A stretch of DNA of 10,793 bases from Acidobacteriota bacterium (GCA_021782675.1 JAJXUS010000029.1:1-10793), one strand, 5' to 3'; numbered from the stretch's first letter, positions 1 to 7,514 are shown. Notes: generated by a model not told the origin, from the letters alone. Made by a program: numbers and translations.

Positions 1-563
1 ACGTCTGTTCCGGCATCGGCCAGGGGAAAGGCGAGATCGTGGCCTACGGCCAGGGGCTGCGTCGCGGCGTAGAAGATGCCGGAAAGCACATCGGTCACGC
101 AGCCGGGGATGGGAGCAGTGAGATGCTTCGTGCTGCCGTTGACCATGTTGCGTTCGCTGAGAATCTGCTGGTGCTTCGTGTAGTCGAGGCGCATGGTGCC
201 GTGGATGCGGCGTGGCCCTTCCTGAATCTGCTTACTGTAATCGAACGAGCATCCAGTGTTCCGATCAAAGTCGCTGTCGTACCGGTCGGCGACCGGGAAC
301 AACAGGTTCATGGTGCCGTTCGACGTGGCATAGGCGGTGACGTGTTCATTATTTCCTTTTTGTTCCAGACGGAAAGACGCAGTGCCGGCTGGGAATACAC
401 GCCAGTCAACCGTGTATTTCAGTGTCCGATTGCCGGCGATCGGGTAGGCGGGGTTTGGCGGTGGCATCGCCGGAGTCCGTGCTAAAGATGCAGGCGCCAG
501 ATACGCGGCGGCCAGTGCCAGTAGAAAAATTGAGGACGGGGATTTCCGCAAGTGGTACTCCAT
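1..563 (-). CDS. DUF3108 domain-containing secreted protein (3' end outside window)
   Basis: The minus frame opens with ATG at 563-561 and stays open to the left edge, giving 187 visible residues without a stop. The N-terminus looks like a Sec signal peptide: basic residues R6-K7, a hydrophobic stretch at about residues 12-25 (IFLLALAAAYLAPA), and a signal-peptidase-like SLA site near residue 28. The mature part starts with a K-Y-x-V-D-W-x-V-F-P-A-G-T-A pattern, followed by the segments TMNLLFPVADRYDS and FDYSKQIQEGPRR, which match my recollection of the DUF3108 layout. The family has no established activity; an exported, periplasmic or outer-membrane-facing protein is inferred. It starts 31 bases after the upstream methyltransferase gene stops, so it is probably the last visible member of the LPS operon. 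No strong Shine-Dalgarno is present (weak GAGAA), so the exact start is somewhat uncertain. Confidence 0.8.
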   Translation of the reverse strand, partial: MEYHLRKSPSSIFLLALAAAYLAPASLARTPAMPPPNPAYPIAGNRTLKYTVDWRVFPAGTASFRLEQKGNNEHVTAYATSNGTMNLLFPVADRYDSDFDRNTGCSFDYSKQIQEGPRRIHGTMRLDYTKHQQILSERNMVNGSTKHLTAPIPGCVTDVLSGIFYAATQPLAVGHDLAFPLADAGTD

Positions 564-594
564 AAAAGTTCTCGCACACCGGCGGAGCGCGTTG

Positions 595-1167
595 TTACCG
601 GCGAAGAACCAGTATCACGGCCAGGGCCGCATACAGAAATATTGAGCCTAGAAGCGAATTGTACTCGCGATGCTGGCGGTAGAGGGCAAAAGAAAACTCT
701 CCGCGGGCATGGCCTGCAGACGATGAGATGCGTGGAACCAGGCGCGGCACACGCCGCGTGTATTCGGCAAATTGAGGAAAATGGCCGCGCAGAAACTCCT
801 CTTCGGACAAAATGACGGGCCAGTAGATGAGCAAGAACAGAACCGTGAGCAGCCCGACGACCCACAGGCTGCGTGAGGCGGCGGCGAAGCCATACGCAAT
901 GAGCATGGAGCCGAGGTAGAGCGGGTTGCGCGTGAACGCGTAGGGGCCGGAGGTGGCGAGCGCGGCGTTTTTGCGCACGTGGCCCGAGGCCCAGGCGCGC
1001 AGCAGAAGTCCGGGGACTACCAGCAGCAGGCTCCACGCGATGGAGCGCGCCGTTGGCGCCGCCAGCCACGCATAGACGAGTACAAAAGCAAAGCCTGCCG
1101 GGACGCGGATGCGGCGGGAGAGCAACTTCCATCGTGCGAGGGTTGAGTTGGGCGCGGGTATGGTCAT
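595..1167 (-). CDS. ICMT/PEMT-family membrane methyltransferase (isoprenylcysteine carboxyl methyltransferase-like)
   Basis: This is a 190-residue polytopic protein with hydrophobic segments at about residues 22-38, 43-59, 83-119 (a likely helical hairpin) and 170-188. Residues 74-86 carry the family signature GPYAFTRNPLYLG. Residues 121-142 carry the acidic/aromatic follow-up SEEEF...FAEYTRRVPR, which in characterised ICMT and PEMT enzymes forms the SAM pocket. The family transfers a methyl group from SAM to carboxyl or amino groups of lipidic substrates inside the membrane. Bacterial members mostly have unknown substrates, and true prenyl-cysteine methylation should not be assumed here. Its ATG overlaps the TGA of the upstream glycosyltransferase gene (ATGA, 1164-1167), and an AGGAG lies 5 bases upstream at 1173-1177, so translation is likely coupled. 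This context suggests an envelope-lipid substrate, which is inference. Confidence 0.88.
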   Translation of the reverse strand: MTIPAPNSTLARWKLLSRRIRVPAGFAFVLVYAWLAAPTARSIAWSLLLVVPGLLLRAWASGHVRKNAALATSGPYAFTRNPLYLGSMLIAYGFAAASRSLWVVGLLTVLFLLIYWPVILSEEEFLRGHFPQFAEYTRRVPRLVPRISSSAGHARGEFSFALYRQHREYNSLLGSIFLYAALAVILVLRR

Positions 1168-2243
1168 CGCGTCTCCTGGGCTTTTGCCGCAAGCAATGAC
1201 GTGGCTGCGGCAACGACGGTGGCCGGCGTGATGGTCAGCAGTCCCGCCTCCGGCTGGCTGCGCCGGGAATGGTCGCGGCGGCTTTGCGGATGCCGCAGGA
1301 CGGTGGCGCGGGTGCCCCAGGGGCCGTTGCGCGCGGGGTCCGTGGGACCATAAATGCCAACGACCGGGATGCGCAGGGCCGCCGCAAGATGCAGCGGGCC
1401 AGTGTCACCGCCGATGAAGAGCGCGGCGCGGCGGGTGCTTGCGATGAGCGCATCCAGCGAGCCGGACATAACGAAGGTGCGCGGGCCGGCGTGCCGGCAG
1501 AGCGTTTCCGCCAGTGGCGCTTCTTTGGGGCCGGCGTTGACTACGACCGTCCGTCCCGCTGCGACAATCTGTTGCGCGACCTCTGCATAGCGGTCGATGG
1601 GCCAGCATTTTGCGCCCCAGCCGGCGCCGGGATTCATCAGGACGAATTGGCGAATGCCACGCTCTGTCAGCCACGCATTCACCCACTGCTCCGCGGCAGG
1701 ATCGCACGGCAGATCGGGCGCGCAGTCCGGCAGTGCGCCGCGTGTCTTCTGGAGCGCCTGTTCGACCACCTCGCGCGCCTGCTCGATGACATGGACGCCG
1801 GTGGTGGCGACGCGTTCGCTGAACAGCGAGCGGGCCAGCGGTTCGCGCGGGGACTGCTCCCCAACCAGCCGTGGAGTGTGCGCCATGCGGCCGATCCACG
1901 CGGAACGGATGGCACCTTGCAGATCAATCGCGAGGTCGTAATGCTGACCGCGCAGTTCCCGCCGCACGGCGCGAATGCTGCGCAACGTCTCAAAAGCAAG
2001 CGGACGCCGCGCCCATCGCTTGGCGGGCACGATGTGCAGGCGGTCGATGACGGGCATCAACGGGCCGCGCGGTGTGTCCGCGGCGGCAGAGTTGGCGCGC
2101 AGCAGAGCGGTCCACTGCGGCTCAATAGCCCAGCCGATTTGGCAGCCGGGCAATGTGGCGCGCAAGGCGGAGACGGCGGGCAGTGCGTGGAGCACGTCAC
2201 CCATCGCGCCAAGACGTACGATGAGAATTCGCAAAGGCTGCAC
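1164..2243 (-). CDS. waaC: Glycosyltransferase family 9, lipopolysaccharide heptosyltransferase I-like
   Basis: The 359-residue protein has the two-Rossmann GT-B layout of ADP-heptose:LPS heptosyltransferases. Its N-terminus reads ILIVRLGAMGDVLHALP (residues 6-22), where D16 matches the conserved catalytic Asp of WaaC. The acceptor-side strand DLAIDLQG is at 103-110. The nucleotide-sugar half has NPGAGWGAKCWP (204-215, with a conserved Lys at 212), GGDTGPLHLAAAL (278-290) and YGPTDP (298-303). The family adds L-glycero-D-manno-heptose to Kdo of the LPS inner core on the cytoplasmic side. Placement directly after waaA and lpxK supports this, but GT9 members differ in sugar and acceptor, so heptosyltransferase I is the best guess rather than certain. 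The start is GTG (2243-2241); a weak AGGG lies 11 bases upstream. lpxK ends 39 bases before it. The stop overlaps the next start by four bases. Confidence 0.87.
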   Translation of the reverse strand: MQPLRILIVRLGAMGDVLHALPAVSALRATLPGCQIGWAIEPQWTALLRANSAAADTPRGPLMPVIDRLHIVPAKRWARRPLAFETLRSIRAVRRELRGQHYDLAIDLQGAIRSAWIGRMAHTPRLVGEQSPREPLARSLFSERVATTGVHVIEQAREVVEQALQKTRGALPDCAPDLPCDPAAEQWVNAWLTERGIRQFVLMNPGAGWGAKCWPIDRYAEVAQQIVAAGRTVVVNAGPKEAPLAETLCRHAGPRTFVMSGSLDALIASTRRAALFIGGDTGPLHLAAALRIPVVGIYGPTDPARNGPWGTRATVLRHPQSRRDHSRRSQPEAGLLTITPATVVAAATSLLAAKAQETR

Positions 2244-2282
2244 GGTTTGACAAGCCCTATCATCGCACGCAACGCGATTGAT

Positions 2283-3308
2283 TCAAACTATACCCAGAGG
2301 CTGTGTCGGGCGACGCAGCAGATCATCCAGCGCGCCGGGCGGATCGAGCAACGTCACGCTGAGCGATGCGATGCGCAGAGGCGCAGTGGCTTCGAGCGCC
2401 GCGCGCTGTGTGGATGTTAGCCGCCACCAGTCTTTCTCCGTGGTGAGGAAACTTCTGGCGTGGCGGCGGGCGGCCTCCGACTGCAGATGACGAATGTCGG
2501 CGGTAGTGAAGCGATGATGGTCCGGCCAGCGCAGCGTGGCAGCAGGCGTGGCTCCAGCACGCGGCACGCTGGGGAAAAAATGCTCGGCTTTGCCGATTCC
2601 GCAGAAGACGATCGAAGGTACATTTTGCGCTTCGCGTGGGACCGTCGTTTGCCGCTGGACGGTCCATACGCGGCGAGGATCGCTACTCTGCATGCAATCC
2701 AGCGCCCGCTCGAGATACGCGGCCTCTTCCGCGGCGAGCACGCAGATATCGGCGCGGCGCAGGCTGGAGAGCGGCTCGCGCAGATTTCCGGCGGGCAGGA
2801 CACGATCACGGAAATCTTGTGCCTGCAGCAGAACGATATCGGCGGTGCGTGCCAGGCGGCGATGCTGAAAGCCGTCGTCGAGAATATGGATCCCGCGTGA
2901 CACATGGGACTGCTCGGCAAGCCGGCCGGCAGCCCGGCGGTCTGCACCGACGAAGACGGGCAGGCCGCGATGCGCCAGCAGGAGTGGTTCATCGCCAAAA
3001 CGCGCGGCGGGATCGGCATCGTCAGGATCGAAGGTGACACGCAGAAGCTCGTGGCTGCGGCGGCCGTAGCCACGGGTAAGGACATCCGGCTGCCAACCGG
3101 CTTGCGTGAGCAACTGCGCCAGCAGCAGAACGAAGGGCGTTTTGCCGGTGCCGCCGGTGGAGAGATTGCCGACGCTGAGGACGGGCCACTGCAGGCGGCG
3201 CGGATGACGCCAGCCGCGGTCATACGCAGCGTTTTTCAGCGAGGCTGCCGTGCGATAGGGCAGCTCTGCGGCGCGCAAAAGGGCAGCGAAGGGCTGCGTG
3301 ACGTTCAT
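2283..3308 (-). CDS. lpxK: Tetraacyldisaccharide 4'-kinase (lipid A biosynthesis)
   Basis: LpxK phosphorylates the 4' position of tetraacyldisaccharide-1-phosphate to make lipid IVA, the substrate of the WaaA encoded just upstream. The 341-residue product is of normal family length. It has a hydrophobic/amphipathic N-terminus, the LpxK P-loop GNLSTGGTGKTP (residues 48-58), TRGYGR (78-83), an acidic DPDDADPAARFGDEP stretch (94-108), DDGFQHRRL (144-152), LPAGNLREP (171-179), the DHH motif (263-265) and TTEKDWWRL (289-297). All the diagnostic LpxK blocks are present and in order. The ATG overlaps the waaA stop codon (ATGA, 3305-3308). It has its own strong Shine-Dalgarno, TAGGAG at 3320-3315, six bases before the ATG and inside the end of waaA. 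Confidence 0.97.
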   Translation of the reverse strand: MNVTQPFAALLRAAELPYRTAASLKNAAYDRGWRHPRRLQWPVLSVGNLSTGGTGKTPFVLLLAQLLTQAGWQPDVLTRGYGRRSHELLRVTFDPDDADPAARFGDEPLLLAHRGLPVFVGADRRAAGRLAEQSHVSRGIHILDDGFQHRRLARTADIVLLQAQDFRDRVLPAGNLREPLSSLRRADICVLAAEEAAYLERALDCMQSSDPRRVWTVQRQTTVPREAQNVPSIVFCGIGKAEHFFPSVPRAGATPAATLRWPDHHRFTTADIRHLQSEAARRHARSFLTTEKDWWRLTSTQRAALEATAPLRIASLSVTLLDPPGALDDLLRRPTQPLGIV

Positions 3309-4615
3309 GGCTGGCTCCTAGGCTGCGCGGCGCGGAGAACTTCCTGAATGGCCTGGGCGCATCGTTCGGTAGCTCCTGCGTTGCGCGCGAATACATTGCG
3401 CGCCCGCTCGCCCATTGTCTGCGCGCTGCCGTCCGTCAAAAGCCGCCGCAGGGTCGCGGCGAACGTTTGGGTCTCAGCAACGAGGGTGGCCTGCTCTGCC
3501 AGCAGCTCCGCGTGAATCGCGTGGAAGTTCTGCATGAACGGCCCAGTGACAAGTGGAACGCCAAACTGCGCAGCCTCCAGTGGATTGTGGCCACCGCGAT
3601 CGACGAGGCTGCCTCCGATGAAGGCCACAGACGCCAGGGAGTAGACCGACGCGAGTTCGCCGATAGAGTCCAGCAGGAAGATGCTGCCGGAAGTGAGGGC
3701 TGAGGGCCGCTCGCTCCACTGTGTGCGCGCGGTCCACGGAAGGCCGCTGACGGTAAGAATATCGCGCACTTCATCGAAGCGCTGCGGATGGCGTGGAGCA
3801 AGAATGAGCACCAGCGGCAGACCCTGGGTGACGAGTTGCTGAAAGGCGCCGAGGACTGCCGCTTCTTCTCCGGCGAGCGTGCTGCCGGCCACGCAGACCT
3901 GAGCGCCGGGCGGAAGATGCTCGCGTAGCGAGAGGACCAGAGGCGTGTCGGCGTTGGCGTGGAGGTCAAACTTAAGATTGCCGGTGACGCGGACGGCAGC
4001 TTCGGGTGCGCCGATAGCGCGGAAACGCTCGGCGTCCTGTTCGCTTTGCGCAAGGATGAGCGTGACGCGCCGCAGCAGCGGACGCCAGAGCCAGCGCAGC
4101 ACACGGTAGCGCGGTAGCGAACGGTCGGAGATGCGGGCATTGACGACGATGATGGGAATGCGGCGGCGATGGGCCTCCACGATCATGCGCGGCCACAGCT
4201 CGCTCTCCATCAGAACGAGCGCGCGCGGTTGGACCCGCGACAGCACGCGACGGACGGCGAAGGCAAAGTCCAGCGGCCAGTAGAAGACGCGGGATGCATC
4301 CGGCAATGGCGCGGGGAAGCGTTGCCTCGCTAGCTGATGGCCGGTGTCCGTCGTCGATGAAATTACAACGGGGGTTCCAGCATCAGCGGCTTCCAGCCGC
4401 TCAATCAGCGGCGTGGCGGCGATCAGCTCTCCAACCGAGACGGCGTGCAGCCACAATGTTGGGTGGCCGTGCGTGTACGCCAGTAAGCTTTGCGGTGTGC
4501 GGCCCAGACGCTGGGGCAGCCCGGCACGATAGCGGCCGCGCGCCATGCGGACCAGCCACCAGGGAGCGGACAGCAGCAGCGCCAAAAAAAGTCCGAAGCT
4601 ATAGAGCGGCATCAT
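3305..4615 (-). CDS. waaA: 3-deoxy-D-manno-octulosonic acid (Kdo) transferase
   Basis: WaaA (KdtA) transfers Kdo from CMP-Kdo to lipid IVA at the inner membrane. The 436-residue product begins with a membrane anchor (about residues 4-22), then RGRYRAGLPQRLG (26-38) and HAVSVGE (57-63); the final Glu corresponds to the catalytic base of GT30 enzymes. Further blocks are SSTTDTG (86-92), FYWPLDF (111-117), MESELWP (136-142), VNARIS (158-163), TGNLKFD (211-217), APRHPQRF (273-280) and GGSLVDRGGHNPLEA (334-348). Length and order are typical. Three consecutive possible starts exist: TTG at 4618, ATG at 4615 and ATG at 4612. I chose 4615, but none has a clear Shine-Dalgarno. It is the first gene of the minus-strand LPS operon and is divergent from trmFO, with about 53 bases between the starts. 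Whether it adds one or more Kdo residues cannot be told from sequence. Confidence 0.96.
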   Translation of the reverse strand: MMPLYSFGLFLALLLSAPWWLVRMARGRYRAGLPQRLGRTPQSLLAYTHGHPTLWLHAVSVGELIAATPLIERLEAADAGTPVVISSTTDTGHQLARQRFPAPLPDASRVFYWPLDFAFAVRRVLSRVQPRALVLMESELWPRMIVEAHRRRIPIIVVNARISDRSLPRYRVLRWLWRPLLRRVTLILAQSEQDAERFRAIGAPEAAVRVTGNLKFDLHANADTPLVLSLREHLPPGAQVCVAGSTLAGEEAAVLGAFQQLVTQGLPLVLILAPRHPQRFDEVRDILTVSGLPWTARTQWSERPSALTSGSIFLLDSIGELASVYSLASVAFIGGSLVDRGGHNPLEAAQFGVPLVTGPFMQNFHAIHAELLAEQATLVAETQTFAATLRRLLTDGSAQTMGERARNVFARNAGATERCAQAIQEVLRAAQPRSQP

Positions 4616-4645
4616 CAACGGGCAGAGGAACGTTCGTCAGCCTTT

Positions 4646-4673
4646 ACCATACATTCAGGACGCTGCTTATGAA
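4646..4673 (-). promoter_or_regulatory. Weak candidate promoter for the waaA operon
   Basis: On the minus strand TTCATA (4673-4668) and TATGGT (4651-4646) sit 16 bases apart. Each matches four of six consensus bases of the -35 and -10 boxes. A transcript would begin near 4639, about 24 bases before the waaA ATG. The -35 box would overlap the first codons of trmFO. The match is weak and rests mainly on position in a divergent 53-base gap. Confidence 0.25.
4657..4660 (+). promoter_or_regulatory. Shine-Dalgarno of trmFO, deciding its start
   Basis: AGGA lies eight bases before ATG 4669. The frame is open much further upstream (to about 4294, antisense through waaA). This ribosome binding site, and the fact that the Rossmann motif follows immediately, select ATG 4669. 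Confidence 0.65.
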
Positions 4674-6033
4674 CGCATTGCAACAGCCACGCATTCGAGT
4701 TTTAGGAGCCGGGCTTGCCGGGCCGGAGGCGGCGCTGCAGGCTGCGCAGCGCGGATGCGCGGTGGACCTGTACGAGATGCGCCCGGTGCGCTCCACGGAG
4801 GCGCATCAGACGGCTGATTTTGCCGAGCTGGTGTGCTCCAACAGCCTGAAGTCGGAGAGTGAGTTCAGCGCACCATGGCTGCTGAAGCAGGAGATGCGGC
4901 GCGCGGGATCGCGGCTGCTGCAGGCGGCGGATGCCAGCGCCGTGCCGGCGGGCCATGCGCTGGCGGTAGATCGCACGGAGTTTTCGCGCCGCGTGGCTGA
5001 AGCAATTGCAGCGGCGCCGGGAATTACCGTGCATCGCGAAGAGATTACGGCGCTGGCTCCGGATGATCCTCTGACGATTGTGGCGACGGGGCCGCTGACC
5101 TCGCCTGCATTGTCGGAGGCCATTTCGCAACTGACCGGCAGCGGGCATCTGGCGTTTTATGACTCGATCAGTCCGATTGTCGAAGCGGACTCCATTGACA
5201 TGGATCGCGTGTATTTTGCCGCACGGTGGGACAAGGGGACGGCCGACTATATCAATTGCCCGATGACGCCGGAAGAGTACAACCGCTTTTATGACGCGCT
5301 GGTGAGCGCGGAACGGGCCGGCGAAAAGGAGTGGGAGAAGCTGCGCTACTTTGAAAGCTGCTTGCCGATTGAAGAACTGGCGCGGCGCGGCCGGGACACG
5401 CTGCGGTTTGGGCCGATGAAGCCGGTAGGGCTGCGCGATCCGCGCACTGGAAAAACGCCGTGGGCTGTGGTGCAACTTCGTTCGGAGAATCTTCGCGCCG
5501 ACTCCTACAACCTGGTCGGCTTTCAAAATCACCTGAAGTATGGCGAGCAGGCGCGCGTACTGCGGCTGATTCCGGGTCTGGAGAATGCGAAATTTTTGCG
5601 CTACGGGCAGATCCACCGCAATACGTACATCAACGCGCCCGCGCTGCTGAATGCGACGCTGCAACTGCGCGCTCATCCGGCACTGCTGTTTGCCGGGCAG
5701 ATCTCCGGCGTCGAGGGCTACACGGAGTCCATTGCCACCGGCATGCTGGCGGGTATGTATGCCGCACAGCTTGCCCATGGGGAGACGCCTGCGCCTGTGC
5801 CGCGCGAAACTGCGCTGGGCTCGCTGGTGCATTACATTACGCAGGCAGACAGCAAAAACTTCCAGCCGGCAAATATTACGTTTGATCTGCTGCAGCCGCT
5901 CGATGAAGCGGAGCGGAAGCGCGTGCGTGACAAGCGGCTCCGCCACCAGATGCAGTGTGAGCGGGCGCTGGCGGCGTTTGACGCGTGGAGCAGCGGCCAG
6001 CCTACCGCTCGGGCTTTCGCGGCCGCACCTTGA
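4669..6033 (+). CDS. trmFO: Methylenetetrahydrofolate--tRNA-(uracil-5-)-methyltransferase TrmFO
   Basis: TrmFO makes m5U54 (ribothymidine) in the T-loop of tRNA, using 5,10-methylenetetrahydrofolate and FAD/NAD(P)H instead of SAM. The 454-residue product is of normal length. It starts with the FAD-binding turn VLGAGLAGPEAA (residues 11-22) and EMRPVRSTEAHQT (36-48). FAELVCSNSLKSE (51-63) carries C56, equivalent to the active-site Cys described in Bacillus TrmFO. FYDSISPIV (163-171) and DYINCPMTPEEY (193-204) follow; C197 matches the second conserved Cys. RFGPMKPVGL (246-255), VGFQNHL (283-289) and GQISGVEGYTES (343-354) complete the family blocks. It is divergent from waaA with AGGA eight bases before the ATG. 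Its last 32 bases overlap the end of der on the other strand, an arrangement with no room for a conventional intergenic terminator. Confidence 0.97.
   Translation: MNALQQPRIRVLGAGLAGPEAALQAAQRGCAVDLYEMRPVRSTEAHQTADFAELVCSNSLKSESEFSAPWLLKQEMRRAGSRLLQAADASAVPAGHALAVDRTEFSRRVAEAIAAAPGITVHREEITALAPDDPLTIVATGPLTSPALSEAISQLTGSGHLAFYDSISPIVEADSIDMDRVYFAARWDKGTADYINCPMTPEEYNRFYDALVSAERAGEKEWEKLRYFESCLPIEELARRGRDTLRFGPMKPVGLRDPRTGKTPWAVVQLRSENLRADSYNLVGFQNHLKYGEQARVLRLIPGLENAKFLRYGQIHRNTYINAPALLNATLQLRAHPALLFAGQISGVEGYTESIATGMLAGMYAAQLAHGETPAPVPRETALGSLVHYITQADSKNFQPANITFDLLQPLDEAERKRVRDKRLRHQMQCERALAAFDAWSSGQPTARAFAAAP
5993..6026. other. Inverted repeat spanning the trmFO/der tail-to-tail overlap
   Basis: GCGGCC at 5993-5998 pairs with GGCCGC at 6021-6026. 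Directly inside, AGCC (5999-6002) pairs with GGCT (6012-6015), giving a ten-pair stem with a five-base bulge on one side. It covers the der stop codon and ends just before the trmFO stop. There is no T-run on either side, so it is at best an atypical bidirectional terminator. In GC-rich coding sequence it could also be chance. Confidence 0.3.
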
Positions 6034-7474
6034 AGTAAATCGGCGACCCTTCAAAACCAAATGCGGCGCGCACCTGATTTTCCAGAAAGCGTTCGTACGA
6101 GAAGTGCAGCTTGACGTTGCGGTCGGTGAAGAGCACAAACGTCGGCGGCGCGACCGATGCCTGCGTCATGTAGAGGATGCGGACACGTTTGGCCATCGGC
6201 ACGGGGGCGCGTTCAAAATCCACGCGCGCCAGGAAGCGATTCATCTGGCCCGTGGTGACGCGCTTTTCGCGCTCCGCCGATACACGTACGACGGTGGCGA
6301 AGACCTGGCCGACGTTCCTGTTGCTGGCCGCAGAGACAAACACGACCGGCGCGTAATCGAGAAACTTGAGCGCGCGGCGAACCTGCTGCTCGAAAACCTT
6401 TTTGTCGGCGGGCGGCTTGCCGTCGGTACGAGCTTCCGTCACGAGGTCCCACTTGTTGACCACGATGATGACGGACCGTCCGCTCTCGTGCGCGTAGCCA
6501 CCGATGGTGGCGTCGGAAGCGACGACGCCGGCAGACGCGTCGATGACGAGCAGAGAAACGTCCGCAGCTTCAAGGTGTTTGCGGGCCATCACGACGGAGA
6601 GCTTCTCCGCCATCGCTTCCGTCTTGCCTTTGCGGCGGATGCCGGCCGTATCGATAAAGCGGAAGGCATGGCCGCCGCGCACGACACGCTCATCCACCGC
6701 ATCGCGTGTAGTACCGGCAATGGGCGAAACGATGGCGCGGCCGGTGCCGGTCAGGGCGTTCAGCAGTGTGCTTTTGCCCACGTTCGGGCGGCCAATGATG
6801 GCCACGCGAATCTCCCGCTCCGGTTTGGTCTCCGCTGCGGTCTCTTCTTCGTCTTCGTTCGCCGCCGCGGCTTCCTCTTCGGATTCTTCAGGCTCCGGCC
6901 CCAGCAGTCCGAAGACAGTATCCAGCAGTTCGCCGATGCCGGTGCCGTGCTCTGCAGAGATGGGCTGAATCGTGGAGAAGCCAAGGCGCCGGTATTCATC
7001 TGGGGCCGCATCACGAAAGCCTGCTTCCATCTTGTTGATGGCGAGCACGACCGGCTTGCCCAGCCGGCGCAGAAACTGCGCCAGCTCCAGATCGGGTGCG
7101 GCCAGTTCCGCACGTCCGTCGACGACCATCACGATGACCGCGGCAGTGTCGAACGCTGTCCGTGCCTGGCGGAAGATTTCTCCTGGAATCAACTCGGTGT
7201 CGGAGGGCACGATGCCGCCGGTATCCACCAGCCGCGCTTCGCGGCCGGCCCAGCGCACGTCGCCGTACAGCCGGTCGCGCGTAATGCCCGGCTCATCGCC
7301 GACCATGGCGCGACGGGTGCGCGTCAGCCGGTTAAAGAGCGTGGATTTACCTACGTTGGGGCGGCCGGCAATGGCGATCAGCGGCAGCGAGTCGCTGGGC
7401 GCTGCGGTGGTCCGGCGCGTGCGGGCAGCGGAGTTTTTACGGGGCTTCCGGGATCGGGAGGAATTGTTGGGCAT
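6002..7474 (-). CDS. der: Ribosome biogenesis GTPase Der (EngA)
   Basis: Der is an essential tandem-GTPase that helps assemble the 50S ribosomal subunit. The 490-residue product has a basic N-terminal tail (residues 5-22), then G domain 1 with GRPNVGKS (37-44), PGITRDR (62-68), DTGG (84-87) and NKME (147-150). A strongly acidic Glu-rich linker (about 193-218) leads to G domain 2 with GRPNVGKS (228-235), AGTTRD (253-258), DTAG (275-278) and NKWD (340-343). The C-terminal KH-like RNA-binding domain runs from about 400 to 485. The frame is open back to an ATG at 7579, but I chose ATG 7474. The longer form would begin upstream of the only strong promoter box (7508-7503) and overlap the helicase gene, and Der proteins normally start a short tail before the first G motif. 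No clear Shine-Dalgarno precedes it. Confidence 0.96.
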   Translation of the reverse strand: MPNNSSRSRKPRKNSAARTRRTTAAPSDSLPLIAIAGRPNVGKSTLFNRLTRTRRAMVGDEPGITRDRLYGDVRWAGREARLVDTGGIVPSDTELIPGEIFRQARTAFDTAAVIVMVVDGRAELAAPDLELAQFLRRLGKPVVLAINKMEAGFRDAAPDEYRRLGFSTIQPISAEHGTGIGELLDTVFGLLGPEPEESEEEAAAANEDEEETAAETKPEREIRVAIIGRPNVGKSTLLNALTGTGRAIVSPIAGTTRDAVDERVVRGGHAFRFIDTAGIRRKGKTEAMAEKLSVVMARKHLEAADVSLLVIDASAGVVASDATIGGYAHESGRSVIIVVNKWDLVTEARTDGKPPADKKVFEQQVRRALKFLDYAPVVFVSAASNRNVGQVFATVVRVSAEREKRVTTGQMNRFLARVDFERAPVPMAKRVRILYMTQASVAPPTFVLFTDRNVKLHFSYERFLENQVRAAFGFEGSPIYFKVRPRKPER

Positions 7475-7494
7475 TATGCGGGCAAGCGGGCAGC

Positions 7495-7514
7495 GCTTCC
7501 CTATTATAGGAAGC
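7495..7514. repeat. Short inverted repeat around the der -10 box
   Basis: GCTTCC (7495-7500) and GGAAGC (7509-7514) are perfect inverted arms separated by eight bases (CTATTATA). The loop contains the minus-strand TATAAT box. It may be a regulator-binding site, a hairpin at the 5' end of the der transcript, or chance. Confidence 0.45.

Noticed and set aside
39..485. A 148-codon plus-strand frame at the left edge.
   Set aside because: The minus strand here encodes a signal peptide and DUF3108 blocks and is open to the edge; the plus frame shows no motif.
482..1213. A 243-codon minus-strand frame overlapping the methyltransferase gene.
   Set aside because: It is Arg/Pro-rich and without motifs. 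The other minus frame (595-1167) carries the ICMT signature and membrane segments.
1269..2420. A 383-codon plus-strand open frame antisense to the GT9 gene and the end of lpxK.
   Set aside because: It has no family resemblance, crosses two real genes, and is typical of shadow frames in GC-rich DNA.
4628..4635. Eight-base palindrome GAACGTTC between waaA and trmFO.
   Set aside because: It is too short to call an operator, and the spacing does not fit the LexA-type GAAC-N4-GTTC box.
4294..4668. Possible 125-residue N-terminal extension of TrmFO.
   Set aside because: It would run antisense through waaA, looks like random Arg/Ala-rich translation, and TrmFO proteins start just before the GAGLAG turn.
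4702..6138. A 478-codon minus-strand open frame antisense to trmFO.
   Set aside because: It has Arg/Gln/His-rich low-information composition and no domain. The opposite strand carries an intact trmFO.
6770..7370. Near-identical short segments (GRPNVGKS coding) on the minus strand near 6780 and 7360.
   Set aside because: They are the two P-loops of the tandem GTPase domains of Der, not a mobile or regulatory repeat.
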